Below are positions 17,736 to 29,953 of a stretch of DNA of 64,000 nt, piece after piece (the first letter of the stretch is position 1; each line of letters starts with the position of its first letter). The position numbers and the translations under genes were made by a program. Source of the DNA: Spongiihabitans sp963422685 (lineage in GTDB: Bacteria > Pseudomonadota > Gammaproteobacteria > Arenicellales > Poriferihabitantaceae); NCBI GenBank assembly GCA_963422685.1, contig OY730442.1, forward strand, positions 372,001 through 436,000, read 5' to 3'. Under the pieces are notes generated by a model. The model was not told the origin of the DNA. It did not search any database and was given only the letters and a program-made list of their open reading frames with translations.

Positions 17736-19836
17736 TCTGATCACCGCGATGGGTTTTGGCGGCGGATGTTTTATTGCCCGGGCCGTGCTGATGCGAATTT
17801 TCAGCGGCGTGTCTTTGCATGATAATTTCCGCAAAAAACGCCGTTTCCTTGCGCAGGGCGTCCACTCTGGTTTCCACCTGGCGAAAGCCATGCCCTTCTC
17901 CGGGATATTCGGTATAACCATGCTGTATGCCTTTGGCCTTGAGCAGCGCCGCCATTTCACGGGACACGGCGGGAGGAACGACTTTATCCTGCCCGCCCTG
18001 AAACAGGATTAACGGACTGGACAGATTCTCCATCTGGAAAATCGGCGAACGCGCAACGAATCGACTTTCAGGATTGCCGGATTTTTCCGCATCAAACATT
18101 TCGCCGATCAGTTGATCGGTATATTTCGCTTCAAACTTGTGGGTGATTTTGCTCAATGTAATCAGGTTGCCTATACCGTAATAACAGGCGCCTGCGGCAA
18201 ACCGCCCGGGAAAGCGTGTCAATGCGCGCAGCACGGCATAACCACCTGCACTGCTGCCGCGAATAAAAACCAGATTTGGGTCAACCCACTGTTTGTCAAC
18301 CACATATTTGATTGCATTGGCAATATCATCCGCATCGTATTCTCCCCAATTGCCCAGCAGCGACTGGCGGTATTTTCGGCCATGCCCGGTGCTGCCCCGA
18401 TGATTCACATCCAAAAGCGCATAGCCGAGGGAGCAGAAATACTGTTTTATACCTACCAGTTCGGACGTGGCCTTGCTGGTCGGCCCACCATGCACCAGCA
18501 TCAACAGCGGCGGCCGGGAATTGTCTGGTGCAGCACAATTCCGATTGCAGGGTGGATAAAAATATCCCCAGGCGATGCGGTTATCGCTGGTGGGAAATTT
18601 AATCAGCTCGGGTGCGCTGTAATCCTGAAATTCCGCACCCGGATTGGCTGCCCGCAACCGGCTGGCCTGCAAGGTCTTTATACGCCCGCACTGAACTGAC
18701 AAACTGACCATTTCAGCGGGCCTGTCGGTATACTTTCCAATCAACAGCAACTCACCCTCTGCGGTTGTCTGCAAATGACTACAGGCGGAAAAGCCCCGGT
18801 GCAAAACCGTGCAATCACCCGTCCCGACGTCTACTCGGACAAGCTCGTCCCCGTCTGCCCTGGTCACAGTGGCTATCAACACTTCCTCACCAACAGCCTG
18901 CCACCGGCGCTGGCCGAAAACCCAGTGCGCTTCGCCAAACTCGCCCGCTCTGTCAGTCAACTGGCGCACCCCCTGTTTGTCATATTTAAACAGGTTCCAA
19001 TAGTCACAGGCCTCACTGTCACTTGCGAAAATCAAACTTTGATCATGTAGATACCCGAGTTGACACACCGAGCGATTCGGTTCATTCACAACGATTTTTG
19101 CATCCCGAATCAGAAATCTGCCGCTTTCCCGGTTACTCCCCTGGTCATGCACATTGGCAAGTCTGGCACAAACCAATCGACTCCGGTCCCACGGCATATA
19201 CGGATGATTCCACTCAAACCAGGCGATATTTTGCCCATCTGGAGAAATTACCGGATTGGCATAAAAATCGGCGCCCTGTGCAATGACAACCGGCTCTGCC
19301 GCCAACAACGCATCGCCGGATGCGGCAGGGCTAACCACAATAGCGGCCAGGCAATTCTGGTTGCACCCGTCTTCCCGGGCAAGCTCCATGACCGCCACAA
19401 CCACCCTTTCACCGGAGTCGTCTTTATCGGGGACTGCAATCAGATCAGCGTATCCGCAGCAAGCTTCGTTCTGCTTGGTGAGCAAACGCGCCTGTGAATC
19501 AGCTTGCAGGGGTTGGCGGTATAAATTTCCGTCGTTGTAATTATTGAAAATAATACTGTTTCCCACGATACAAAAACATCGTCCGCCGTATTCATGCACG
19601 CCAGTTCTAATATTAAAGCCCCGGGGTGTAATACAAGTGGGGCTGGCGCCCTCACTCTCCTGCATCAGGGCGATTCGTCCTTTTTCTGCGGAAACAGCCT
19701 CCAGCCAATATAACCGGCCGTGGAATTTGAACGGGTAGGACGGGTCGCAGGGCTGCTCCATCAAGGCTTCAATCTCAACGCTGCTTCGCCACAAGCCATA
19801 AGGCATAATTTTTTGCCGGCCCGATGATTTACCCAT
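17722..19836 (-). CDS. S9 family prolyl oligopeptidase-type serine peptidase
   Basis: The 704-residue protein has an N-terminal beta-propeller-like region and a C-terminal alpha/beta hydrolase. The proposed catalytic triad is S529 in RGSSAGGY, D617 in FQGGQDKVVPP and H649 in GEGHGF. There is no signal peptide, so it is probably cytoplasmic and cleaves or trims small peptides. The open frame extends to 20283, but the first 149 codons run out of frame through the neighbouring DUF192 gene and look unlike protein of this family, so the ATG at 19836 (MGKSSGRQK) is preferred. It is 16 bases downstream of the DUF192 gene and overlaps hflD by 14 bases. Confidence 0.9.
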   Translation of the reverse strand: MGKSSGRQKIMPYGLWRSSVEIEALMEQPCDPSYPFKFHGRLYWLEAVSAEKGRIALMQESEGASPTCITPRGFNIRTGVHEYGGRCFCIVGNSIIFNNYNDGNLYRQPLQADSQARLLTKQNEACCGYADLIAVPDKDDSGERVVVAVMELAREDGCNQNCLAAIVVSPAASGDALLAAEPVVIAQGADFYANPVISPDGQNIAWFEWNHPYMPWDRSRLVCARLANVHDQGSNRESGRFLIRDAKIVVNEPNRSVCQLGYLHDQSLIFASDSEACDYWNLFKYDKQGVRQLTDRAGEFGEAHWVFGQRRWQAVGEEVLIATVTRADGDELVRVDVGTGDCTVLHRGFSACSHLQTTAEGELLLIGKYTDRPAEMVSLSVQCGRIKTLQASRLRAANPGAEFQDYSAPELIKFPTSDNRIAWGYFYPPCNRNCAAPDNSRPPLLMLVHGGPTSKATSELVGIKQYFCSLGYALLDVNHRGSTGHGRKYRQSLLGNWGEYDADDIANAIKYVVDKQWVDPNLVFIRGSSAGGYAVLRALTRFPGRFAAGACYYGIGNLITLSKITHKFEAKYTDQLIGEMFDAEKSGNPESRFVARSPIFQMENLSSPLILFQGGQDKVVPPAVSREMAALLKAKGIQHGYTEYPGEGHGFRQVETRVDALRKETAFFAEIIMQRHAAENSHQHGPGNKTSAAKTHRGDQNAAE

Positions 19837-19852
19837 AACCCGATCCTGAAAA

Positions 19853-20380
19853 TTATCCCTGAAAATTATCGTGGACAGAATGCAGGACAAGCCACGCCCT
19901 GTTTGCGGATAAATGGTGGTGTTTGAAAAACCCGACCCTGGCCTCCAACGCATACTGAAAAGGCCGGCCCGGGTGATAGAGGCGGTGGTTGCCGTCCGCA
20001 TAGGTATCCATCGCCAGAACACGAACCAGCCTGCCTTTTTCGTCGAAAAAGCCGATATCCAGTGCGGCTTTAACATTGCGCATATGAAATCGCCCGTCCA
20101 CTGGCCGGGCATAAACAAACAGCATTGTGGTTTTATCGATAATCTCCGGGCAGATATGCTGGTATCCCTGGGAGCGCTCCATATCATCGTCTGCGATATG
20201 CGCCGTAATATCGATAATCTTACCGGCATCATCGCGCAAAGAGATTGTTCCAACCTGCATAACCGCCATCCCCGGGTTGGCATCCTGACACGATGCGGCG
20301 GTGGCTGTGCCCCATAACATCATAGCCAACATCACAAATCCGACCACGGCGATTCCAGTTAATCGGGCAATGACTTTCAT
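19853..20380 (-). CDS. exported DUF192 family protein
   Basis: The 175-residue protein has an N-terminal signal peptide (hydrophobic VVGFVMLAMMLWGTATAA, then a likely cleavage site) and a DUF192 domain. Recognisable parts are DDDMERSQGYQHI, TTMLFVYARP, FHMRNVKAALDIGFFDEKG and a C-terminal AWLVL segment. DUF192 proteins are small periplasmic beta-rich proteins of unknown biochemical role. It is the first gene of a run that continues into the S9 peptidase and hflD, and it is divergent from the FAD dehydrogenase gene. Confidence 0.85.
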   Translation of the reverse strand: MKVIARLTGIAVVGFVMLAMMLWGTATAASCQDANPGMAVMQVGTISLRDDAGKIIDITAHIADDDMERSQGYQHICPEIIDKTTMLFVYARPVDGRFHMRNVKAALDIGFFDEKGRLVRVLAMDTYADGNHRLYHPGRPFQYALEARVGFFKHHHLSANRAWLVLHSVHDNFQG

Positions 20381-20446
20381 ACAGCAGGATAATGGGGCGA
20401 ATGAGGTATGATTATAAGCAATTCCATTACCTGGTTAATTTTCAAT

Positions 20447-21850
20447 ATGCAGGATTTCATGTCGGGTCTGGCGCGAATTATTGGCGAAAAATACGTTATC
20501 ACCGATAAACAAAAATCAGCCCCCTATACCGAAGAACTGCGCGGGCGCTATCCCGGCGACTGTTTGGCCGTTGCCCTGCCGGCGAATGCCGGAGAAATTT
20601 CCAAAGTAGTGCGGTATTGCGCCGAAAATGACGTGACGATTGTCCCCCAGGGCGGGAATACCGGCGCAATGGGCGGCGCAGTTGCCACGAAACATCAGTT
20701 GATTGTAAACCTTGCACGGCTGGATAAAATCCTCGCGGTGGATCCAATCAACCATACCATGACGGTGCAGGCGGGCTGTATTCTGGCCGCCGTTCAGGAA
20801 GCGGCCAGGCAGCATGACCGGTTATTTCCGTTGAGTCTGGGCGCCCAGGGAAGTTGCCAGATCGGCGGCAATCTGGCCACAAATGCCGGCGGGATCAATG
20901 TACTCCATTATGGTAATGCCCGGGATCTGGTATTGGGCATTGAAGTTGTTCTGCCCAACGGGAAAATTTTCAAAGGGCTGAACACTTTGAGAAAAAACAA
21001 CACCGGATATGATGTAAAAAATCTTTTTATTGGTTCCGAGGGTACATTAGGGATAATCACGGCCGCCGTATTGAAACTGTTTCCCTGCCCGAAAGGACAG
21101 ATGGTATCGCTGATTGGAGTAGAATCTGTGGAATCCGCGCTGACCCTGCTGGGCCGATTAAAATTTGCCAGCAGTGACCGTTTGACTACCTTCGAGCTGA
21201 TGTCGGAAATCTCGGTACAAACTGCGGTGAAACACGTCCACAGTCAAACCGACCCGTTCGATCAACCCTGCCCCTGGTATATTCTGGCAGTGATCGACAG
21301 TAGTGAACCGGACTCTGATCTTAAAACGCTGATAGAGCACACACTGGCAGCGGCGCTTGCAGACGGGTTGATAAATAATGCCGTGGTTGCAGAAAATCAA
21401 ACCCAGGCGCAAAAATTAATCCTCCTGCGTGAAAACATCGTCGAAGCGCAGCAATTCATCGGCGGCAGTATCAAACACGACGTTTCAGTCCCCGTATCCA
21501 AAGCCGCAAAGTTCATTGCCCACGCATCCCAGGCGATTAATCAGTACATGCCAACCGCACACCCCTACCCCTACGGCCACCTGGGTGATGGCAATATCCA
21601 TTTCAATGTTTCACAGCCTGCGGATATGGATAAAGAAGCATTTCTCGCGCACTGGAAAGCAATCAACACCTTAATACATGATCTCACCCATGAATATCAG
21701 GGTTCTTTCAGCGCAGAACACGGAGTAGGGATATCAAAACTGGATGAGATGGATAAATATAAAGACCCCACAGAGTTGGAATTGTATCGGGGAATAAAGA
21801 ACCTGTTTGACCCGAATGGAATTCTGAATCCGGGAAAAGTAATCAGATAG
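20447..21850 (+). CDS. FAD-binding oxidase/dehydrogenase, D-lactate or D-2-hydroxyglutarate dehydrogenase type
   Basis: This is a vanillyl-alcohol-oxidase-fold flavoprotein oxidising a D-2-hydroxy acid. The N-terminal FAD domain has VTIVPQGGNTGAMGGAV and GSCQIGGNLATNAGG. The C-terminal domain carries the metal/substrate histidines in HPYPYGHLGDGNIHFNV and the SFSAEHGVGISKL motif. The ATG at 20447 gives a start (MQDFMSGLARIIG) like family members. ATG codons at 20408 and 20459 are alternatives, and the latter has an AGGA box a few bases upstream. D-lactate, D-2-hydroxyglutarate and glycolate cannot be told apart by sequence alone. Confidence 0.87.
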   Translation: MQDFMSGLARIIGEKYVITDKQKSAPYTEELRGRYPGDCLAVALPANAGEISKVVRYCAENDVTIVPQGGNTGAMGGAVATKHQLIVNLARLDKILAVDPINHTMTVQAGCILAAVQEAARQHDRLFPLSLGAQGSCQIGGNLATNAGGINVLHYGNARDLVLGIEVVLPNGKIFKGLNTLRKNNTGYDVKNLFIGSEGTLGIITAAVLKLFPCPKGQMVSLIGVESVESALTLLGRLKFASSDRLTTFELMSEISVQTAVKHVHSQTDPFDQPCPWYILAVIDSSEPDSDLKTLIEHTLAAALADGLINNAVVAENQTQAQKLILLRENIVEAQQFIGGSIKHDVSVPVSKAAKFIAHASQAINQYMPTAHPYPYGHLGDGNIHFNVSQPADMDKEAFLAHWKAINTLIHDLTHEYQGSFSAEHGVGISKLDEMDKYKDPTELELYRGIKNLFDPNGILNPGKVIR

Positions 21851-21983
21851 GGATTATGCGCCCAAAGAGCAGATGCAGACCTGTGCCGACCCGGATTGCC
21901 TGTCGCCTGAGCATGTACGGTTTTCGCGTGAATTCTGTAAAACCAGCTCCGCCAGTCTGTTCAGTTTCCAGCCCGATTGATTT

Positions 21984-22157
21984 CTATCCCGGATTGCCCG
22001 GAATGAATTTCGCCACCTGTGCGAATGTTTCCACCCGAACCAGGCGCCTGTCGATATCCAGAATATGCGCCTCTACACGTTCAATATCCCGATTCATGCG
22101 TTTTACTTCGTCAGTGAGTTTCAATACATCAACCAGTAACTCTTTCCAGCCAGCCAT
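21984..22157 (-). CDS. small coiled-coil protein coupled to a ribbon-helix-helix gene
   Basis: The 57-residue product is predicted to be almost entirely helical with heptad-like hydrophobic spacing (MAGWKELLVDVLKLTDEVKR, then VEAHILDIDRRLVRVETF). No catalytic motif is seen. Its ATG overlaps the TGA of the upstream ribbon-helix-helix gene as TGATG, so the two are translationally coupled. Coupled pairs of this kind are seen in other bacterial genomes without a known function. It could be a toxin, a partner or a structural adaptor. I do not recognise a named family. Confidence 0.65.
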   Translation of the reverse strand: MAGWKELLVDVLKLTDEVKRMNRDIERVEAHILDIDRRLVRVETFAQVAKFIPGNPG

Positions 22158-22426
22158 CAGTTGCACCGCTTGAGTTGCTGTATGGCCTTGTTCAGCCGCT
22201 TTCTTGTTTTCGCCGTATCGATGATGGTCTCTTTCAACCTCGCTGACACCAGTTCCATAAGCTCCGTTTCACCCACATCTGCATCAGGGTTATAGGTATC
22301 AACCGCAATACGAACCACTTCAGCAACCGAAGACCCGCGCTTGTGCGCAATGCGCTTTAGTTTGGTTATGTTTTCGTTTGATAACATAATTTGTTTTCTG
22401 ATTAGATTGGCTTGGGTTGCTTGCAT
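22157..22426 (-). CDS. ribbon-helix-helix (CopG-like) small DNA-binding protein
   Basis: The 89-residue protein contains a ribbon-helix-helix pattern: a beta strand KQIMLSNENI, then helix KLKRIAHKRG and helix SVAEVVRIAVDTYNP. A charged C-terminal helical tail (ARLKETIIDTAKTRKRLNKA) follows. Such proteins act as autorepressing antitoxins or plasmid/phage regulators. It is coupled to the 57-residue coiled-coil gene immediately downstream. A type II toxin-antitoxin role is possible but not shown, since the partner resembles no known toxin. Confidence 0.7.
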   Translation of the reverse strand: MQATQANLIRKQIMLSNENITKLKRIAHKRGSSVAEVVRIAVDTYNPDADVGETELMELVSARLKETIIDTAKTRKRLNKAIQQLKRCN

Positions 22427-22614
22427 GGCCAGGGTCCTGGTTTATGGTGTTTATACAGGATAGCATCATCAACATGCGCCTGCATATACACAAGTGCACT
22501 GTATTTTTTCCGGAGATGATCCCACCTTCCCCCTACCCCTTGATCACATTAATATGGACGATTGATATACGCCGCTGTGCTACAATGTATTTAAATTATA
22601 GAAATTATGTAAGT

Positions 22615-23160
22615 ATGTTTAATCTATTTAAGAGAAAAAAAGACAAAGCTACCAAGCACAAGCAGTACGCGCCGAATACCAAAATCCCGTATCGTGAGGA
22701 CCTGATAGAAGAATTAACCGATGAGCATCAAGTGCTGCTGCAAATATACAGCCAGATTTTAAAACTGGCTGATGACCCTAGAAACCGTCGGCAAATCAGG
22801 AAACTATTGAATAAATTCAAAGACACTCTCCGTGGCCATCTATTGAAGGAAAATACTTTCTTGTATGTATATCTCAATTATGTAACAAAGAACGATTTAT
22901 ATACCAACCAACTGATCGTGGATATGCAGCAAGAAATGGGGGAAATCGGCAAAGTCGTATTCCACTTTCTGCAGAGATGGACTGGTCAAGCCAACCCCTC
23001 CTATGACGCAAACTTTTTAAATGAACTCAAAGGGATTGGAGAGGTATTGGTGAAGCGCATTGAAAATGAAGAAAATAATTTATATATAATCTATAGCCAG
23101 CCTGATCATTTTATCCTGTCTGATGTGGCGCGGAATTATCTGACACTGCCGAAGAAGTAG
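22615..23160 (+). CDS. hemerythrin-like HHE domain protein
   Basis: The open frame starts at 22417, but the first 66 codons look non-coding. The ATG near 22615 (MFNLFKRKKDK) begins a plausible 181-residue protein with a lysine-rich lead. The rest is helical with DEHQVLLQIY, LRGHLLKENTFLYVYL and a later VVFHFLQRW, a pattern of His and Glu at the spacing of hemerythrin-like cation-binding bundles. Such proteins bind a di-iron site that can sense oxygen or nitric oxide. Not every ligand can be assigned, so metal binding is inferred. The surrounding DNA is more A/T-rich than most of the window. It is a single gene with opposite-strand neighbours. Confidence 0.65.
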   Translation: MFNLFKRKKDKATKHKQYAPNTKIPYREDLIEELTDEHQVLLQIYSQILKLADDPRNRRQIRKLLNKFKDTLRGHLLKENTFLYVYLNYVTKNDLYTNQLIVDMQQEMGEIGKVVFHFLQRWTGQANPSYDANFLNELKGIGEVLVKRIENEENNLYIIYSQPDHFILSDVARNYLTLPKK

Positions 23161-23383
23161 TATCCCGATACCGACCAATGAACCGGATTGATAACGCAGC
23201 CATGTTACTCAAGCCCCGGTTTATGGAAAACCGTGTGACGCCACAAAATCCGGTAAAAACCTGAACCATGCCCCGTTGCATAAGTCATGGGTGGCATGGG
23301 TCCTTATCGTACAACACTCTCCCTGTGGCATGGCTTCAAATAAGACGAAAACCCGACCATGGGAACGTTCCAATTACCCTTGA

Positions 23384-25156
23384 TTAAAATGGCCATACCC
23401 AAATGATCATGGGTATGGAGACCGCAATAACGATTATTTCAAGCGGCAAACCCATGCGCCAGTAATCTGCGAATTTATATCCGCCAGGACCCATTACAAG
23501 GGTATTGTTTTTGTGACCAATGGGGGTGAGGAAGGCGCAGGATGCGGCCACGGCCACAGCCATCAGGAATGGGTCGGCGCTCACCTCCAGGCGCTTGGCG
23601 ATGTCGATGGCAATTGGCGCAGCGATGATCGTAGTGGCGGTGTTGTTGAGCACATCCGACAGGGTCATGGTGACCACCATTAATAAGGTTAATACCACCA
23701 CCGGGCCATAACCCGCCGATACGCTGTACAGGTTCCGGGCGATTAGCGCGGTTCCGCCAGAGGCCTCTAATGCAGAACCGATTGGAATCATGGCGCCGAG
23801 TAATACGATGACTGGCCATTCTATGGAAGTATAAATTTCACGAATGGGGACGATGTTAAACCCGACCATGATGATGCAAACCATTGCCAGCGCTACCGGC
23901 AAATCCAGTATCCCCATACTGGCCGCGCCGATGGCGAGGGCGAAACTCCCAGCGGCGATGCCGGCTTTATTTCTCTGAATGACCTGCAAATCGCGCTCCT
24001 GAAGGGGCAGGCCGCCCAGCCAGATGCCCACATCGGTCACGCGTTCGGTGGGGCCGAGTAACAGCAGAACATCACCGGCCCGGATGGTTAGTTTGCGCAC
24101 CCGGTCGCGAAAGGCTTTACCGTGGCGGGAGACGCCGAGCAGGGTGACGCCATGTCGGTACAACAACCGGACATCCAGCGCGGTGCGGCCTTCAATGCGT
24201 GCACCTTCCGGGATGACCACTTCGATCAGTGATAAATCTTCTCCAATGAGTGTGTCGTGTTTTTCAGAACCGACATATTCGAGGCCGTGTTGGCCGACAA
24301 ATTTATCAATGCTGGTCGCATTGACCTGAATCACCAGCAAATCGCCCGCTTTAATGACTTCTCGTCGAGCATGGCCAGGGAAGCGTTTGCCCCGGCGAAC
24401 CAAGCCGATGATTGCCACATCCGCATCGTCGCCATGTGTATCCAGATCCCTGACTTTTTTCCCGAGTACGGATGATTTGGTGCCGACCCGGACTTCGGCG
24501 ACATATTCCTGAATCTGGAACAGTTCCCTGGCCGCGCCCTGGCCGCTTGTGCTATTTGGAATCAATCGCCAGCCAATCAGCGTGACGAACAAAACCCCGA
24601 CAATGGCTGCGACCATTCCAACCGGGGTAAAGTCAAACATTGCGAATGGCTCACCCATGGCCTGCTCTCTGAAACTGGCGATAATTATGTTTGGCGGGGT
24701 GCCAATTAATGTGATCAGGCCGCCCAGGATAGAGGCGAAAGACAAGGGCATCAGGGTCAGCGCCGGGCTTCTTTTGGCCTTGACGGCGGCCTGCATGTCA
24801 ATGGGCATGAGTAATGCCAGCGCGGCAACATTGTTCATCATCGCAGACAGGCCGGCCGCCACTGCGGACATCATACTGATATGCAGAAATAACGAACGGC
24901 CAGCGTCGATAACATATTTTGCAATCAGCTCGATTGCGCCGGAATTGGAAAGCCCGCGGCTGACGATAAGAACCAGTGCAATTATTATGGTGGCGTGATG
25001 ACCAAAGCCGTCGAATGCCTGGTCCCGGGGTACGACGCCAATGATTATTGCCAGGGTCAAGGCGCCAAAGGCGATCAGGTCGTACCGTATCCTGCCCCAG
25101 ATCAACAGACCGAATACCACGCCCAGCAACACAAACAACATTATTTGATCCAGCAT
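23384..25156 (-). CDS. SLC13-type anion permease with two RCK/TrkA-C domains
   Basis: The 590-residue inner-membrane protein has the arsenite/dicarboxylate permease fold split by a soluble insert. Hydrophobic segments occupy about 1-200 and 390-590, and the middle (about 205-370) holds two TrkA-C-like regulatory domains, recognisable by RVGTKSSVLGKKVRDLD and IPEGARIEGRTALDVRL. The membrane signature NNAATTIIA-like (NNTATTIIAAPIAI) and SFASILGGLITLIGTPPN near residue 140 match sodium/sulfate-type symporters. Likely substrates are sulfate or dicarboxylates, unresolved. It stands alone between opposite-strand hemerythrin-like and same-strand EamA genes. Confidence 0.87.
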   Translation of the reverse strand: MLDQIMLFVLLGVVFGLLIWGRIRYDLIAFGALTLAIIIGVVPRDQAFDGFGHHATIIIALVLIVSRGLSNSGAIELIAKYVIDAGRSLFLHISMMSAVAAGLSAMMNNVAALALLMPIDMQAAVKAKRSPALTLMPLSFASILGGLITLIGTPPNIIIASFREQAMGEPFAMFDFTPVGMVAAIVGVLFVTLIGWRLIPNSTSGQGAARELFQIQEYVAEVRVGTKSSVLGKKVRDLDTHGDDADVAIIGLVRRGKRFPGHARREVIKAGDLLVIQVNATSIDKFVGQHGLEYVGSEKHDTLIGEDLSLIEVVIPEGARIEGRTALDVRLLYRHGVTLLGVSRHGKAFRDRVRKLTIRAGDVLLLLGPTERVTDVGIWLGGLPLQERDLQVIQRNKAGIAAGSFALAIGAASMGILDLPVALAMVCIIMVGFNIVPIREIYTSIEWPVIVLLGAMIPIGSALEASGGTALIARNLYSVSAGYGPVVVLTLLMVVTMTLSDVLNNTATTIIAAPIAIDIAKRLEVSADPFLMAVAVAASCAFLTPIGHKNNTLVMGPGGYKFADYWRMGLPLEIIVIAVSIPMIIWVWPF

Positions 25157-25191
25157 GAACCTGAATGGAATGTGAGTTTGCGCGTAGTCTA

Positions 25192-26070
25192 TCAGTCCCC
25201 GGCCGTATGTGATGAGGGTGGTGGTTTATTTCGCTGCATGGTAATAATTGCCACACCGCCTATTGCCAGGACACCGCCGATGGCAATTTTTGCGGTCAAT
25301 GATTCGTCCAGTAGCATGATTCCACCGGCCACAGATGTCACGGGCAAAAGCAGCAGAAAGGGCATTACCCTGTTTACTTCATAGGCACCGATCAGGTAAT
25401 ACCAGATTGCGTATCCGATCGCGGTCATCACCATACCGAGATAAACCACCGCTACCCATGCAACAATGCTGGCGGTGTTTATTTGTTCGATTTGCCCGGT
25501 TTCAAATATTGCCGATGCGACGTATAGCTGGGGTGTTGCGCACAGCGCCACGCCACAAATCAGGTCAAAGCCATTGAGTTTGCCCAGTTTTTTGATCATG
25601 ATCTGACCAACGGCCCAAGCAAACGCGCCGCCGACCACCATCAGGGCATAAACAAGACTGCCCCCCAGCCTGGGCTCTCCAATAATCAGCACCGCGCCGC
25701 AAAACGCAATGGCCATGCCGAAAAACTGCCGCACCGTCAGTCTTTCTCCAAGCATCCACCAGGCAAGCAACAGCCCAAATGGCACTTCCAGTTGAATCAG
25801 TAATGCCCCAGTGGATGCGTCGATACCATTGACACCATTGAAGGTCAGGCTGTATTGAATCGTCGCGCTGACCAGGGCAATCCAGAACAAATCTTTAAAC
25901 ATGGCGCGCGGCGGCCGGAAAAACCAGATCAGGCAAAGTACGGTGAGGGTGAAGCGCAGCGCCATGAGCAATATGGGCGAAAAATGCGCCATCGCTGCCT
26001 TGGCAACGATAAATCCCATGCCCCAGATAATCGGCACCGCGACCGCCAGCAGGATATGAATTGGCTTCAT
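25192..26070 (-). CDS. EamA/DMT-superfamily transporter
   Basis: The 292-residue protein has ten hydrophobic segments in two EamA repeats, starting with HILLAVAVPIIWGMGFIVAK. The second repeat begins near residue 145 with VYALMVVGGAFAWAVGQIMI. Members export amino acids, metabolites or drugs, and the substrate cannot be deduced. It lies 35 bases upstream of the SLC13 gene on the same strand. Confidence 0.88.
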   Translation of the reverse strand: MKPIHILLAVAVPIIWGMGFIVAKAAMAHFSPILLMALRFTLTVLCLIWFFRPPRAMFKDLFWIALVSATIQYSLTFNGVNGIDASTGALLIQLEVPFGLLLAWWMLGERLTVRQFFGMAIAFCGAVLIIGEPRLGGSLVYALMVVGGAFAWAVGQIMIKKLGKLNGFDLICGVALCATPQLYVASAIFETGQIEQINTASIVAWVAVVYLGMVMTAIGYAIWYYLIGAYEVNRVMPFLLLLPVTSVAGGIMLLDESLTAKIAIGGVLAIGGVAIITMQRNKPPPSSHTAGD

Positions 26071-26147
26071 CGTCAGGCGCTTGGCTGGCCAGGCGTTTGA
26101 CCGGGATGTCGCCGGGAGGTACCGGGTCAGATTAGTGACGCTGAAAA

Positions 26148-26627
26148 CTACTTGTAAACCACGCGGAGAATTTCATAGGTTCTTTTACCCGCTGGAGCAT
26201 GCACCTCGACTTCGTCTGCAACGTGCTTGCCAATCAATGCCCTGCCAATCGGCGAGCTGATGGAAATCCGGCCTTTGGCGATATCCGCTTCAAGATTTCC
26301 CACCAACTGATAGTGAACCTCTCGACCCTGATCGTTATCATACAGCTCCACGTATGCGCCAAACATGACTTTGCCGTCCTGGCCAATTTTTGCGGGGTCA
26401 ATTATTTCCGCGATGGACAGGCTGGATTCAAGCTGCGCTATTCGGCCTTCGATGAAACCCTGTTGTTCTTTGGCTGCGTCGTATTCGGCATTTTCGGACA
26501 GGTCGCCGTGAGACCGCGCTTCGGCGATGGCGGCAATCACCTTTGGGCGGTCCGTGCTTTTCAGTTTTTTCAGCTCGCCGCGCAGCGCCTGGGCGCCCTG
26601 ACTCGTTAATACCACTCTATTATTCAT
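26148..26627 (-). CDS. greA: transcription elongation factor GreA
   Basis: GreA stimulates the transcript-cleavage activity of backtracked RNA polymerase. The N-terminal coiled coil carries the acidic tip ENAEYDAAKEQQGFIEGRI and the C-terminal globular domain ends with ISISSPIGRALIGKHVADEV. Two ATG codons compete. The one at 26627 is 8 bases after an AGAGG box while the one at 26633 is only 2 bases after it, so I favour 26627 (159 residues). It is downstream of carB, as in many gammaproteobacteria. Confidence 0.95.
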   Translation of the reverse strand: MNNRVVLTSQGAQALRGELKKLKSTDRPKVIAAIAEARSHGDLSENAEYDAAKEQQGFIEGRIAQLESSLSIAEIIDPAKIGQDGKVMFGAYVELYDNDQGREVHYQLVGNLEADIAKGRISISSPIGRALIGKHVADEVEVHAPAGKRTYEILRVVYK

Positions 26628-26701
26628 TGTCATAACCTCTCGGCGCCGGTATTTTCAGTTGGCACCGCACACTATGTATTTATCTATTATCCATACTTAT
26701 T

Positions 26702-29936
<3,235 letters not shown>

Positions 29937-29953
<17 letters not shown>

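Noticed and set aside
17736..17960. Upstream extension of the hflD frame
   Set aside because: These codons overlap the S9 peptidase in another frame and add no HflD-like sequence.
17722..20283. Very long 853-codon frame for the S9 peptidase
   Set aside because: The first 149 codons lie out of frame inside the DUF192 gene and do not resemble an S9 peptidase; the ATG at 19836 fits better.
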